Translations under genes and position numbers: made by a program | Notes under the pieces: generated by a model | Told to the model about the DNA's origin: nothing | The model's database searches: none | The model's input: the letters and a program-made list of their open reading frames with translations, nothing else | DNA from: Candidatus Babeliaceae bacterium | Lineage (GTDB): Bacteria > Babelota > Babeliae > Babelales > Babelaceae | Direction of reading: 5' to 3' | Assembly (NCBI GenBank): GCA_016933915.1 | Contig: JAFFZZ010000091.1 | Span: 1 to 52,406 of the forward strand | Length of the DNA: 52,406 bases | Shown: positions 26,681 through 34,969 of the stretch, piece after piece | Layout of the letters: every line of letters starts with the position of its first letter | Position numbering within the stretch: the first letter of the stretch is position 1

Positions 26681-26983
26681 ATGAAACATTTTCGTCACAC
26701 TGCATACCCCCTGGTATGTTCTTTTTTTTGTCTAACATTCTTCCTTTCACCATTGTATGCAAACGAGAACCCCACAACACGGGCTCCACGACCTGCCCAA
26801 GAAACAATTGAAACACAACCGATAGATCCCGATCCACGCATGTATCCTTACCCTCTCGATATGCAGCTCAAGACTCTTTCCGTTACGGGGGGTACGACCG
26901 TCAACAACCTCACCGTAACGGCACTTTTACCCCCAGTGGATCGTTCGGTTTTATCGGATCACTCACTATATTTTGGCAAATGA
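26681..26983 (+). CDS. Small exported protein of unknown function
   Basis: A 100-residue protein with a clear signal peptide (about residues 1-27, ending S-P-L-Y-A before N-E-N). The mature 73 residues are Pro/Thr-rich, with P-I-D-P-D-P-R-M-Y-P-Y-P and a beta-like L-S-V-T-G-G-T-T-V-N-N-L-T-V. AAGGAGAG seven bases before the ATG is one of the strongest ribosome binding sites in the window, so translation is likely. No family is recognised. It may be a periplasmic or surface protein. It stands alone between rluB and a terminator-like hairpin. Confidence 0.65.
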   Translation: MKHFRHTAYPLVCSFFCLTFFLSPLYANENPTTRAPRPAQETIETQPIDPDPRMYPYPLDMQLKTLSVTGGTTVNNLTVTALLPPVDRSVLSDHSLYFGK

Positions 26984-27034
26984 CTCCAGCATTCATATTC
27001 ACGCCCTCTCCTAAAAAAATCGCGTAAACAACTC

Positions 27035-27071
27035 CGCAGCCGTTTTACTATTGTCAATAGTGGCGGCTGCG
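27035..27071 (+). terminator. Hairpin, probable terminator
   Basis: CGCAGCCG (27035-27042) pairs with CGGCTGCG (27064-27071), and the inner ACTATT/AATAGT extends the stem. A T-rich TTATTC follows. It lies 50 bp after the small exported protein gene and just before the MATE gene. Confidence 0.6.
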
Positions 27072-27115
27072 TTATTCTGAGAAAGTACGCGGGCTTTCTT
27101 TTTCGGAAATTCAAA

Positions 27116-28525
27116 GTGACAAAACAATCTCTCTTTCAAAGTTATGTTTCCGGCATCACCGACAGAACACAAGGTGAACGCTACCGAACCATCATCTCCT
27201 ACTTTTTACCAGAACTCATTACGGCGTTCCTCCTGAGTTCAATTCTTTCGTGCACCAACGCCTACTTCATTGCAAACCTGAAATCAACATCGCTCTATGC
27301 AACTCAGGGCGTAACTTCTATCTTTTTACACCTCATCGACAAAATCGCCGAAGGACTGTGCGTTGGAGCAGTAATTCTCTGCGGTCACTTCAATGGGCTC
27401 AAGCGTTTTACTGACGCAGGGCGTGCCGCCATGACGACAATTTTGGTCACCATTGCCATCGGGTCAATCATTGCTGTCTCGCTCTACGTTGGCGCCCCAC
27501 AAATTTATAATTTCCTTCAAGTACCAGAAAGTATGGTTGCTCCTGGTATAGCCTATCTTAGGCTGAAATCCATAGCCATATTCCTTCTCTTCATCCATTT
27601 TGGACTTATCGGTTTTCTTCGCGGTATCAAAAACACACGCGTCCCTATGCTCTCCTTTTTAATAGGGGGGATTGTTTTTATTTTTTTTGATTACGCTCTT
27701 ATCTTCGGTAACTTTGGGTTCCCGCAACTTGGTCTCTACGGAGCCGCTATCGCATCTATTCTCCAAGCAATTACCATGTTGTTAGTTGCCGGAAGCTACC
27801 TCATGTTTAATCGCCATATCCGACACTATAATCTTACTTTCGCACACAGTTTCAGCTCTTCTAACGTTCGCAATCTACTCGAGCTCAGTTGGCCCGTCAT
27901 GATCGACAAAGCGGTTCTTGCCGCCGCAAAAATCTGGCTTGTACGACTCATCGCACCAATGGGAGAAATCCCCATAGCTAGCTTCAATGTCATACGCGAT
28001 ATGGAACAGTTTGCCTTTGTTCCAGCTATTGCATTTGCCCAGGTTATCACCTTTTTGGTCAGCAACGATTACGGCGCAGGGAATTGGGGTGGCATTAAAA
28101 ACAATATTAAGAAGGTTATCTTTCTCGCATCAATCGCCGTCTCATCAATTCTCATCATATTTTCGCTCTTCCCGCAAAAAGTCATTCACTTGTTTGACCA
28201 GAAAAACGATTTTACCCACTTCGCCTCAACCGTATTCCCCATAATTAGTGCACTTGTCGTTTTTGATATACTGCAACTCATTTTGGCCGGTGCACTTCGC
28301 GGAGCTGCAAACGTAAAGGTTGTCATGCTTACGCGACTGATCGTAGGAACCTGCATCTTTATCCCTCTCGCATATGGCCTTTCGCTCCTGCCAATTGACA
28401 ATCTCATGATAAAATTTATCCTAATCTATGGCTCATTTTATATTGCAAACGGTCTCATGAGTCTCGTCTATCTCCTTTGGTTCCGCCGCGATATTTGGAA
28501 ACGCAGACCAGATGTTCATTTTTAG
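27116..28525 (+). CDS. MATE-family transporter
   Basis: A 469-residue polytopic membrane protein with about twelve hydrophobic segments in two related halves. Features of the multidrug and toxin extrusion family (MatE) include the paired L-G-L-Y-G-A-A-I-A-S near residue 205 and F-L-R-G-I-K-N-T near 165, repeated as A-L-R-G-A-A-N-V near 395. Members export cationic drugs or metabolites against H+ or Na+. The substrate is not deducible. The start is a GTG at 27116, without a strong binding site. It is 9 bp before gatC, so the three genes MATE-gatC-gatA are probably one transcript. Confidence 0.87.
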   Translation: MTKQSLFQSYVSGITDRTQGERYRTIISYFLPELITAFLLSSILSCTNAYFIANLKSTSLYATQGVTSIFLHLIDKIAEGLCVGAVILCGHFNGLKRFTDAGRAAMTTILVTIAIGSIIAVSLYVGAPQIYNFLQVPESMVAPGIAYLRLKSIAIFLLFIHFGLIGFLRGIKNTRVPMLSFLIGGIVFIFFDYALIFGNFGFPQLGLYGAAIASILQAITMLLVAGSYLMFNRHIRHYNLTFAHSFSSSNVRNLLELSWPVMIDKAVLAAAKIWLVRLIAPMGEIPIASFNVIRDMEQFAFVPAIAFAQVITFLVSNDYGAGNWGGIKNNIKKVIFLASIAVSSILIIFSLFPQKVIHLFDQKNDFTHFASTVFPIISALVVFDILQLILAGALRGAANVKVVMLTRLIVGTCIFIPLAYGLSLLPIDNLMIKFILIYGSFYIANGLMSLVYLLWFRRDIWKRRPDVHF

Positions 28526-28534
28526 AGGTGTAGC

Positions 28535-28828
28535 ATGACACGCGTAACAGAAGACGAAGTTCTTCACCTAGGGTATTTAGCACGCATCAAACTCAACCCT
28601 GATGAAATTCCAGCACTTGCAAAAGAAATTGAAGCAGTACTCGAATACGCTGATTTTCTTGTCGAACTCGCCAAATCTGCGCCCACACCTGAGACACAGG
28701 GAACTCCCTCAGACAACATCATGCGCGACGATAGTATCGAACGACAGAACCCCGAACCGCTGCTCACACTTGCACCGCAACGCGAGGCAGATTATTTTGT
28801 GGTTCCCCGTATCATTAGTCGTTCATAG
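28535..28828 (+). CDS. gatC: Asp/Glu-tRNA amidotransferase subunit C
   Basis: A 97-residue protein matching GatC: V-x-x-L-x-x-L-A-R-I-K-L near the N-terminus (here V-L-H-L-G-Y-L-A-R-I-K-L), a helix with E-I-E-A-V-L-E-Y, then a linker and the R-D-D ... A-P-Q-R-E-A-D-Y-F-V-V-P-R end that wraps around GatA. GatC stabilises the GatA-GatB complex that converts Glu-tRNA(Gln) to Gln-tRNA(Gln). GAGGTG precedes the ATG. It is 9 bp from gatA. gatB is not in this window. Confidence 0.95.
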   Translation: MTRVTEDEVLHLGYLARIKLNPDEIPALAKEIEAVLEYADFLVELAKSAPTPETQGTPSDNIMRDDSIERQNPEPLLTLAPQREADYFVVPRIISRS

Positions 28829-28837
28829 GATTCATTC

Positions 28838-30289
28838 ATGAAAGAACTCGCTTTTGCCTCTATTAAAACCATACGTGAAAAAATTCAAAAACGTGAACTC
28901 TCACCACGTGAATATGTCGATTTTTGCATTAAACGCTTCGAAACTTTTGACTCTACAATTCTCTCAGCTCTTGAAATCTTCAAACCAGAAACTTTCAACA
29001 ACATCGAACGCACAGAAGGCCCATTGGGAGGAATCCCCGGTCTTATTAAAGACAACATCTGCCAAAAAAATCGCTCACTAACCTGTGCATCAAAAATTTT
29101 GGCGGGATTTGTCTCACCCTACGATGCAACAGCGGTACGCAAGCTTAAAAATGGCGGCGCTATTCCATTAGGACGTGCCAACTGTGACGAGTTTGCCATG
29201 GGGGCATCAGGAGAAACATCAGCTTTCCAAAAGACAAAAAACCCCTGGGATCAAACACGCGTCCCTGGAGGTTCAAGTAGCGGATCAGCAGCTGCTGTCG
29301 CAGCAGGATTAGTACCATGGGCTCTTGGATCAGAAACGGGAGGTTCTGTCCGCCAACCTGCAGCACTCTGTGGCATTGTGGGAAGCAAGCCAACATATGG
29401 CCTCGTATCACGTTACGGACTTGTTGCCTACGGATCATCACTTGATCAGATTGGTGTATGCACACGAACGGTCCATGACAATGCACTCGTTCTTGGCATT
29501 ATTGCAGGAATGGACGACAAAGATAGTACTGCTCTCCCCCAAAAAGGCCCTCACGATTACGTAAGTGGCCTCACCGGCACTATTCGTCCCGGCCTTAAGA
29601 TTGGTGTCGTTACCAACGCTCTTTATGCTGAAGGGATGGGAAACGAAATCAAGAACCGTCTGCAAGATGCTCTTCGCAAACTTGAAGAACTTGGCGCAGA
29701 ACTTATTGAACTCACGCTGCCAGCGATGGATTATGGAGCCGCAGTCTACTTTATGATCAGCCGAGCTGAAGCAGCATCAAACCTCGCGAGATTTGATGGA
29801 GTCCGGTACGGATATCGGGCGCCTGATGCAGAAAATCTAAGGGATATGTATGAACTTACGCGCGGCAAAGGATTTGGTCGCGAAGTTCGTCGCCGCATCC
29901 TTCTCGGCAATTACGTTCTCTCCGCAGGACATGCTGATCAATATTATGCCAGCGCCTGTGCCGTACGACGACTTATGCGTGCTCAATTTTTAGAAACATT
30001 CAAAAAAGTTGATCTTCTCTTTTTACCAACAAGCCCCGCGGGAGCTTTCAAATTTGATGCTTTTGCAGATAATCCCCTACAAATGGATTTACAGGACTAT
30101 TTCACTGCACCAAGCAACCTTGTCGGTATGCCGGCAGTTTCAGTACCATGTGGTTTTGTTGAGAATAATCTTCCGGTTGGATTCCAGCTTGCTGGACCTG
30201 ACTGTTCTGAGGCGCTCATCTTCCAGACGGCATATGCATATGAACAAGCAACCGAATGGCATGCCAAACATCCAGATTGGCTAGTGTAA
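28838..30289 (+). CDS. gatA: Asp/Glu-tRNA amidotransferase subunit A
   Basis: A 483-residue amidase-signature enzyme that frees ammonia from glutamine for transamidation of Glu-tRNA(Gln). The catalytic Ser-cisSer-Lys triad is visible: Lys in L-I-K-D-N-I near residue 70, cis-Ser in [10 protein letters not shown] near 147, and nucleophile Ser in [11 protein letters not shown] near 171. The later L-P-T-S-P-A and [12 protein letters not shown] segments match the family end. Length is normal. With gltX in the same window, it points to the indirect route to Gln-tRNA. The gene ends 26 bp before a convergent minus-strand gene. Confidence 0.97.
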   Translation: MKELAFASIKTIREKIQKRELSPREYVDFCIKRFETFDSTILSALEIFKPETFNNIERTEGPLGGIPGLIKDNICQKNRSLTCASKILAGFVSPYDATAVRKLKNGGAIPLGRANCDEFAMGASGETSAFQKTKNPWDQTRVPGGSSSGSAAAVAAGLVPWALGSETGGSVRQPAALCGIVGSKPTYGLVSRYGLVAYGSSLDQIGVCTRTVHDNALVLGIIAGMDDKDSTALPQKGPHDYVSGLTGTIRPGLKIGVVTNALYAEGMGNEIKNRLQDALRKLEELGAELIELTLPAMDYGAAVYFMISRAEAASNLARFDGVRYGYRAPDAENLRDMYELTRGKGFGREVRRRILLGNYVLSAGHADQYYASACAVRRLMRAQFLETFKKVDLLFLPTSPAGAFKFDAFADNPLQMDLQDYFTAPSNLVGMPAVSVPCGFVENNLPVGFQLAGPDCSEALIFQTAYAYEQATEWHAKHPDWLV

Positions 30290-30315
30290 GTTAAGCGACC
30301 AAAAAAAAGATTTTT

Positions 30316-32076
30316 TTAAAGTTGAACATTACCAGCAATACGGCGATGGAGAGTTTTCGGTTCAAATTCTACACCATAACCTTGTCCAATCATTTTGCTA
30401 ACAAACCAAAGATGTCTTGGAAGGTGCCAGAGTGATGATGCTATTGGAACTGCTTTATTGATAACTCCAGCATCTGCTGAAGTTATACCATGAATAAGAT
30501 TGCCACATTCAAAACCAGCAAGCCCCAACTTGGCAAGATATATGAGTGCGGTCCAAACGGGGGTGCCCCACTGCTCAGATGGACAAAGCATTAGTTTTCC
30601 CGCCATTCTGTTAACAAGAAAATCTGTCACCAATGGCAATGCTGCAGAGATTCCCCATCCCGCTACTCCTTGCGGCATATAACGTTCAGAGAAAATATGA
30701 CCTCCTACAGCAGCAACAGCTGTCAACAACCCGAGCGTAGTTGCAACACCAATGTTACCAACGGTATCTGGCAACATACGATTTATTTCAACAACATCCC
30801 TACCAAGCTGCATTGTTACTTCCTCAAATTCGTTGAACAGCATTTCACGTTCTCTCTTTTTCTGTTCCAACAGCACCCCAGATTTTTTTGCTGCACACAC
30901 TTCGTCGCACAGAACCTTCAGCAATTCTTTTTCACCCTTACCCCAATCCTTTGACACTTCATCGCGCCACGTAGAGAGGTCTTTATCTCCAACAAAAACA
31001 TGGGAATTGAAAATGATCGTCCCATTAGAGCTTGGCAGTAGAATATCTGTAAACCCGGCACGGACCTTTTTAAGACAACTGTACAATGTCTGCCATTCAA
31101 CAGCGTTCAACATTTCACCATCTTTAAAATCAGTTTCAGTCATAGCTGCATACCAACGCCGACAGAGAGAGCGATCGTACACTGTTTTTATTTCATCTTT
31201 TACCATCAACACATCGGTAATTTGATTTGCTAATGCCTGAAGCTCTTTTTTCGTATCCTCATCAAAGCGGTGCTTTTGAAGACATCCCTCAGGTTTTTTA
31301 GAAACCAAAGGACCTTTTTTCAAACCTTCTTCTAAACTATCGTCTTTATTGCCCACAAGCTTCTTTTTATGCTCTCTATTATTTTTCTCCAGCTTGGCAA
31401 TCTCTTCAGCAACCTGAGCGATCCCCTTTTGCAAACGCTCACTTTTCCCTTGCAACTTCCTCTTGTCCTCAGAAGTAAAAACCGCGGGAACAGTATCGAG
31501 AAATTTTTTGTAAAGCGTAAGAGAATCAGACAACTCTTTGATATCTCTCTTTACCTCTTTGCACTTTTTTGCATCCAGCTTTAACGAAGATCCATGAATA
31601 CTTTCTTTGGCTACACCAACATTCATCAACAACCCTGAAATCTTTTCTTTAACACGCTGAACTTGGTTCTGAGAAAGCGAAAGAGAATTGACGTTTTTTA
31701 AAAAAATTTTTTCGAACGAAGATAATGTGGGAAGGAAAATTTTAATTTCCCGAGCAGGATCAAGTTTACCGCCCAAACATTCGAGCTCTTTCAAGGCAGC
31801 ATCAATCCATGCCTTCAACACTTTATGCGCACGCGCTTCAATGCCTTCTACCAAAACACTATCTGGCTCCCAAATCATAGAAGTGATACCACTAAGAAAC
31901 GTTCCTGTTTTTCCGCAACCTGCTCGCAAAGAAGAACCACCGTTTTTAACGCGCTTCCATTCACGCTCAAAAAACCCAGATACTTTTTCCTCTTTTGGAT
32001 TAATGACATTTCCTGCGCAAAAAAGTGATCCCCCAGCAAGGAGTACAAATGAAGCAACTAAAATGAACTTTTTCAT
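30316..32076 (-). CDS. Large exported helical protein of unknown function
   Basis: A 586-residue protein. The N-terminus (MKKFILVASFVLLAGGSLFC) is a signal peptide; A-G-G-S-L-F-C could be a loose lipobox. Residues about 90-300 are Lys/Glu-rich with heptad-like helices, probably coiled coil. Towards the C-terminus there are hydrophobic segments, such as V-A-T-T-L-G-L-L-T-A-V-A-A-V-G-G near 465 and a following Ala/Leu-rich stretch, possibly membrane-inserting. The ATG at 32076 follows AAGGTG; the frame continues to 32127 without a site. No family is recognised. G-C-G-K-T-G near residue 55 looks like a P-loop but lacks the first Gly. It could be a secreted host-interacting protein; this is inference. 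Confidence 0.68.
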   Translation of the reverse strand: MKKFILVASFVLLAGGSLFCAGNVINPKEEKVSGFFEREWKRVKNGGSSLRAGCGKTGTFLSGITSMIWEPDSVLVEGIEARAHKVLKAWIDAALKELECLGGKLDPAREIKIFLPTLSSFEKIFLKNVNSLSLSQNQVQRVKEKISGLLMNVGVAKESIHGSSLKLDAKKCKEVKRDIKELSDSLTLYKKFLDTVPAVFTSEDKRKLQGKSERLQKGIAQVAEEIAKLEKNNREHKKKLVGNKDDSLEEGLKKGPLVSKKPEGCLQKHRFDEDTKKELQALANQITDVLMVKDEIKTVYDRSLCRRWYAAMTETDFKDGEMLNAVEWQTLYSCLKKVRAGFTDILLPSSNGTIIFNSHVFVGDKDLSTWRDEVSKDWGKGEKELLKVLCDEVCAAKKSGVLLEQKKREREMLFNEFEEVTMQLGRDVVEINRMLPDTVGNIGVATTLGLLTAVAAVGGHIFSERYMPQGVAGWGISAALPLVTDFLVNRMAGKLMLCPSEQWGTPVWTALIYLAKLGLAGFECGNLIHGITSADAGVINKAVPIASSLWHLPRHLWFVSKMIGQGYGVEFEPKTLHRRIAGNVQL

Positions 32077-32206
32077 AACCAAGCACCTTTTAAAATCGGC
32101 TATTTTCCATTTGTCACAGGCAGGCAACTCTGTATTATCGTTTAAAGCTACCGACTGCCAGAATTTTTATTCCTTTTGAAAGATTACCATAAAATGCAAA
32201 AATGTC

Positions 32207-32248
32207 AAAAAAACCCCCGGGAATCCTTGGAAAAAGACGACCAGGGGG
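32207..32248 (-). terminator. Rho-independent terminator of the adenylate kinase gene
   Basis: On the minus strand CCCCC (from 32248) pairs with GGGGG (ending at 32214), with extra TGG/CCA pairing inside, and seven T residues follow (32213-32207). It starts 6 bp after the stop codon. Confidence 0.75.
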
Positions 32249-32254
32249 AAGTTT

Positions 32255-33037
32255 TTATGCTTTCTTGTCGATCTCTTTGAATGCCTCATGTACTTTATCA
32301 ATTGGCTGTTCTGCTGACACCTCGTGAACAGGTACTGAACGTTCGCTGAAGAATTGGAGTACAGGACCCTCGTTTGTTAGATAATCCTGATATCGTTTTC
32401 GAACAATCTCCTCCGTATCATCGGGACGACGAACGAGTTGGCTTCCGCACAAATCACACATTCCCGGTGTGCGAGGGCGATCATCTTTTGTTGAATAAAC
32501 GTGCTGACAAAGTTTGTTACTGCAAATAACACGGAATAGAGCACGCTTCACTAGCTCATCGGGAGATATTTTAAACCGGACAACATTAATTTTGTATGGC
32601 CCTACAACACCCTTATCGAGCATATCGAGAAGACGAACTGCCTGAGCATGCGTACGAGGAAATCCGTCAAATATAATTGGCGCATTTGATCCTGTTTGAC
32701 GCGAAAGCCAATCAGCAACCATATTAATCACAATCTCGTCGGGAACAAGAAGTCCTTTGCCCATATACTCCTTGGCATGCCGGCCAAGCTCTGTTTTTTC
32801 TTCAACATTTTTTCGCAACAGATCGCCGGTAGAAATAGTAACAAAACCTTCGCTGGCACAACGAGCAGCAGTTGTTCCTTTACCACAGGCATTCGGACCA
32901 AAGAAGACGTAAATTTTTCGTTCTGCCGCTACTGATTTTTTCTCCGTCACCCGAGGCTTAACACCCCGATATATTATCAGCACGACAAGTGCTACCAAGC
33001 AAAAAATTAAAACCCCAAAAAGCAGTTTATTGTTCAT
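32255..33037 (-). CDS. adk: Adenylate kinase with N-terminal membrane anchor
   Basis: A 260-residue protein. Residues 5-23 form a transmembrane helix, followed by a basic stretch (Y-R-G-V-K-P-R) that by the positive-inside rule puts the kinase in the cytoplasm. From about residue 41 a full adenylate kinase follows: P-loop G-P-N-A-C-G-K-G-T (usual G-P-P-G-A-G-K-G-T), S-T-G-D-L-L-R, F-D-G-F-P-R-T, and a zinc-type lid with C-S-N-K-L-C and C-D-L-C. It interconverts AMP, ADP and ATP. Standard bacterial Adk is 215-220 residues without an anchor. The ATG is preceded by a weak AAGGAG-like site (revcomp of 33038-33050: CTAAGGAGTCGCT). Divergent from mreC. Confidence 0.93.
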   Translation of the reverse strand: MNNKLLFGVLIFCLVALVVLIIYRGVKPRVTEKKSVAAERKIYVFFGPNACGKGTTAARCASEGFVTISTGDLLRKNVEEKTELGRHAKEYMGKGLLVPDEIVINMVADWLSRQTGSNAPIIFDGFPRTHAQAVRLLDMLDKGVVGPYKINVVRFKISPDELVKRALFRVICSNKLCQHVYSTKDDRPRTPGMCDLCGSQLVRRPDDTEEIVRKRYQDYLTNEGPVLQFFSERSVPVHEVSAEQPIDKVHEAFKEIDKKA

Positions 33038-33140
33038 AGCGACTCCTTAGACGTTAAAAAAGATAGTTTATGTGTAGCACAATTTACCATTCTTGAAAAA
33101 CAAATATGACGACTTGTTTTTACCAATATGGAAGAGTACT

Positions 33141-33169
33141 CTGATCTAGAGTAACGGGTATGTTACAAT
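33141..33169 (+). promoter_or_regulatory. Probable promoter for mreC
   Basis: CTGATC at 33141-33146, a 17-bp spacer and TACAAT at 33164-33169, about 32 bp before the mreC ATG. The -35 is weak, the -10 is good. Confidence 0.45.
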
Positions 33170-33200
33170 GAATTTTTTAATCATTATTTTTTGTTAGTTT

Positions 33201-34541
33201 ATGCGCATAAAATCTTTTGTTACTTTTGGACTGACACTCACCCTGCTCTGGGGAATCATCTGGATAAGTCGCCACTGGCAAAATTCCATCACCGCCACTT
33301 TCATGGCACCAATTACCCGACTACACGCTTCTCTTATAGAACCAATCGGAAAAGCGATCAGATCTCATTGGCGGCAAGTCAACACCGAAAAAACTCAAGA
33401 AATAATTGCTGAACGAGATCTTTGGATGAAACGGGCAATAGAGCTTGAATCAATGCTTGCGTACGAACGAGACCTCCAAGAGCTCCTCGATTTCCGTCGC
33501 CGCTATGCGATGAAGGATGCTATCATCGCACAAATTATTGTCGCACGTATTACACCAGAAGGGCATTCTTTCTTAATTGAAGGAGGAAAAAACAGAGGCA
33601 TTACCAAAGATATGGTCGCGCTCTTTAACAATCATCTTGTAGGTCGCGTTAACGAAGTCTATAACGCCTGTTCAGAAGTAACGCTCATAACTGATGCACA
33701 CTGTTCTATTCAAGCACTTTGTCTCCCAAGTCGCGCAAAGGTTATTCATCGAGGCATCAACAAAGAAAACGAGACTTCTCTCATGTTTGTTAGTCATCTC
33801 GAAAAAGTCAATGAAGGCGATCTGGTCATCAGCTATGGTTCAAACATATTTCCACGCGGATTCGCACTAGGGAAGATAAAATCAGTTACCCCAGCCGGAG
33901 TCCTCTACCAGATTTCCGTAGAACCCCTTATCCCCGTCACTGAAGTTAGCCATTGTTTATTGGTAAAAAAAGGCGAGGTTGAAAACTGGGAACAGCAAGG
34001 ACAGCCACTCCCAAGCGAACTCCAAATCATCACATCACCTATACCGACAACTAAGACAAACACTACATTAACCGTTTCGCCAACCGTTCAGATAAAGAAG
34101 AAACCGACACCGGCAACAAAGCCTCATACGGTTCGGACAGAAAATGCGTCAACTCAGAAAGCATCTGAACAGGAAAATGAGAACCCGAATCCTCAGGTAA
34201 CAGCACAGACTCTCCCTCAGGAAGAAGAAGCCGTTCACCAACCTGCAAAGCTCCCGGAATCAGCTCCAGCGGCAGAATTCGCTCCTCCTGCCACCACGCC
34301 ACCGTCGCCCGATGTTCAGTCAGAGAAGTATTCCCCCATTCCTGCACTAAGATCGTCAGATGAGACGAAGAACACCCCTCAAGAAGAAACCGCAAAACCT
34401 GCCCCTTGTCCACTAGAGCAACAAGAAACAAAAAATAATTATCATTCCGAGCAGTTGAACTCAGGCGCCGACGCCAACGATGCAGAGACTTTGTGTCACC
34501 ATGAGGCCATACCAGAGGATCGTCATGCCCCGGATCAATAG
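33201..34541 (+). CDS. mreC: Rod shape-determining protein MreC with long disordered tail
   Basis: A 446-residue protein; typical MreC is 270-300. An N-terminal transmembrane helix (residues 6-23) is followed by a coiled coil (about 60-100) and the two beta-barrel MreC domain (about 105-258), with E-G-G-K-N-R-G-I-T-K-D-M-V-A and G-D-L-V-I-S-Y-G-S-N-I-F-P-R-G, the family motifs. MreC scaffolds wall synthesis with MreB and PBP2 at the periplasmic face. From about residue 270 on, the protein is Pro/Thr/Glu/Gln-rich low complexity. Residues 288-446 are encoded exactly opposite the 3' half of the minus-strand gene 34063-34935, so the tail probably arose by read-through into antisense sequence. mreB, mreD and PBP2 are not in the window. 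Confidence 0.9.
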   Translation: MRIKSFVTFGLTLTLLWGIIWISRHWQNSITATFMAPITRLHASLIEPIGKAIRSHWRQVNTEKTQEIIAERDLWMKRAIELESMLAYERDLQELLDFRRRYAMKDAIIAQIIVARITPEGHSFLIEGGKNRGITKDMVALFNNHLVGRVNEVYNACSEVTLITDAHCSIQALCLPSRAKVIHRGINKENETSLMFVSHLEKVNEGDLVISYGSNIFPRGFALGKIKSVTPAGVLYQISVEPLIPVTEVSHCLLVKKGEVENWEQQGQPLPSELQIITSPIPTTKTNTTLTVSPTVQIKKKPTPATKPHTVRTENASTQKASEQENENPNPQVTAQTLPQEEEAVHQPAKLPESAPAAEFAPPATTPPSPDVQSEKYSPIPALRSSDETKNTPQEETAKPAPCPLEQQETKNNYHSEQLNSGADANDAETLCHHEAIPEDRHAPDQ

Positions 34542-34935
34542 AAAGATATGCATGCCACCGCAACCCCGCATGCATACTACATTTTTCTGCATATGAACGC
34601 CAAGAACTAAAAAAGTGTACTGAAAAAAAAGTGTCAGATGATGCAGCGAGCGATTTCAATTGAGACTTAAATGTCTCCACTGCCGCACCAATACTTTTCC
34701 GCCTCAGTTGAGGTTCAATAGCAATAAAGGTAATCTGCCGATAACCAAGCTCTCTTAGTCTTTCAACAATATAAAATTCATCCAACATGCCACCAGGACG
34801 ATCAAAAACAATAACAAGAGAATTCTCACCTTGCGGCAAAAAACGACGCTCAACCTCTCTCAAAAAACGCTCTTTTGCATGTTCCCGGAAAGGAAGCGAC
34901 GGCGCAAGCCAAGGACAATCACACACATAAAGCAT
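34063..34935 (-). CDS. Unknown protein overlapping the mreC tail on the opposite strand
   Basis: A 290-residue frame with normal protein texture: hydrophobic strands (S-L-V-I-V-F-D-R-P-G-G, R-Q-I-T-F-I-A-I-E-P), mixed alpha/beta content, Trp/His-rich middle, and a regular C-terminus. No signal peptide and no family I recognise. It overlaps mreC by 479 bp tail to tail. Its sequence looks more natural than the low-complexity mreC tail it faces, so I take both as possible coding but this one as the older reading of the shared stretch. The binding site is weak (GAG at about -9). It begins 34 bp after the secreted phosphatase gene on the same strand, perhaps cotranscribed. Confidence 0.6.
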   Translation of the reverse strand: MLYVCDCPWLAPSLPFREHAKERFLREVERRFLPQGENSLVIVFDRPGGMLDEFYIVERLRELGYRQITFIAIEPQLRRKSIGAAVETFKSQLKSLAASSDTFFSVHFFSSWRSYAEKCSMHAGLRWHAYLSIDPGHDDPLVWPHGDTKSLHRWRRRLSSTARNDNYFLFLVALVDKGQVLRFLLEGCSSSHLTILVQEWGNTSLTEHRATVAWWQEERILPLELIPGALQVGERLLLPEGESVLLPEDSGSHFPVQMLSELTHFLSEPYEALLPVSVSSLSERLAKRLM

Positions 34936-34969
34936 CGAAGACTCGATCTCACTAATTTATTATTATCGA

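Noticed and set aside
30316-32076. G-C-G-K-T-G near residue 55 of the exported helical protein as a P-loop
   Set aside because: The first Gly of G-x-x-x-x-G-K-[ST] is missing and no Walker B or nucleotide-binding fold is seen.
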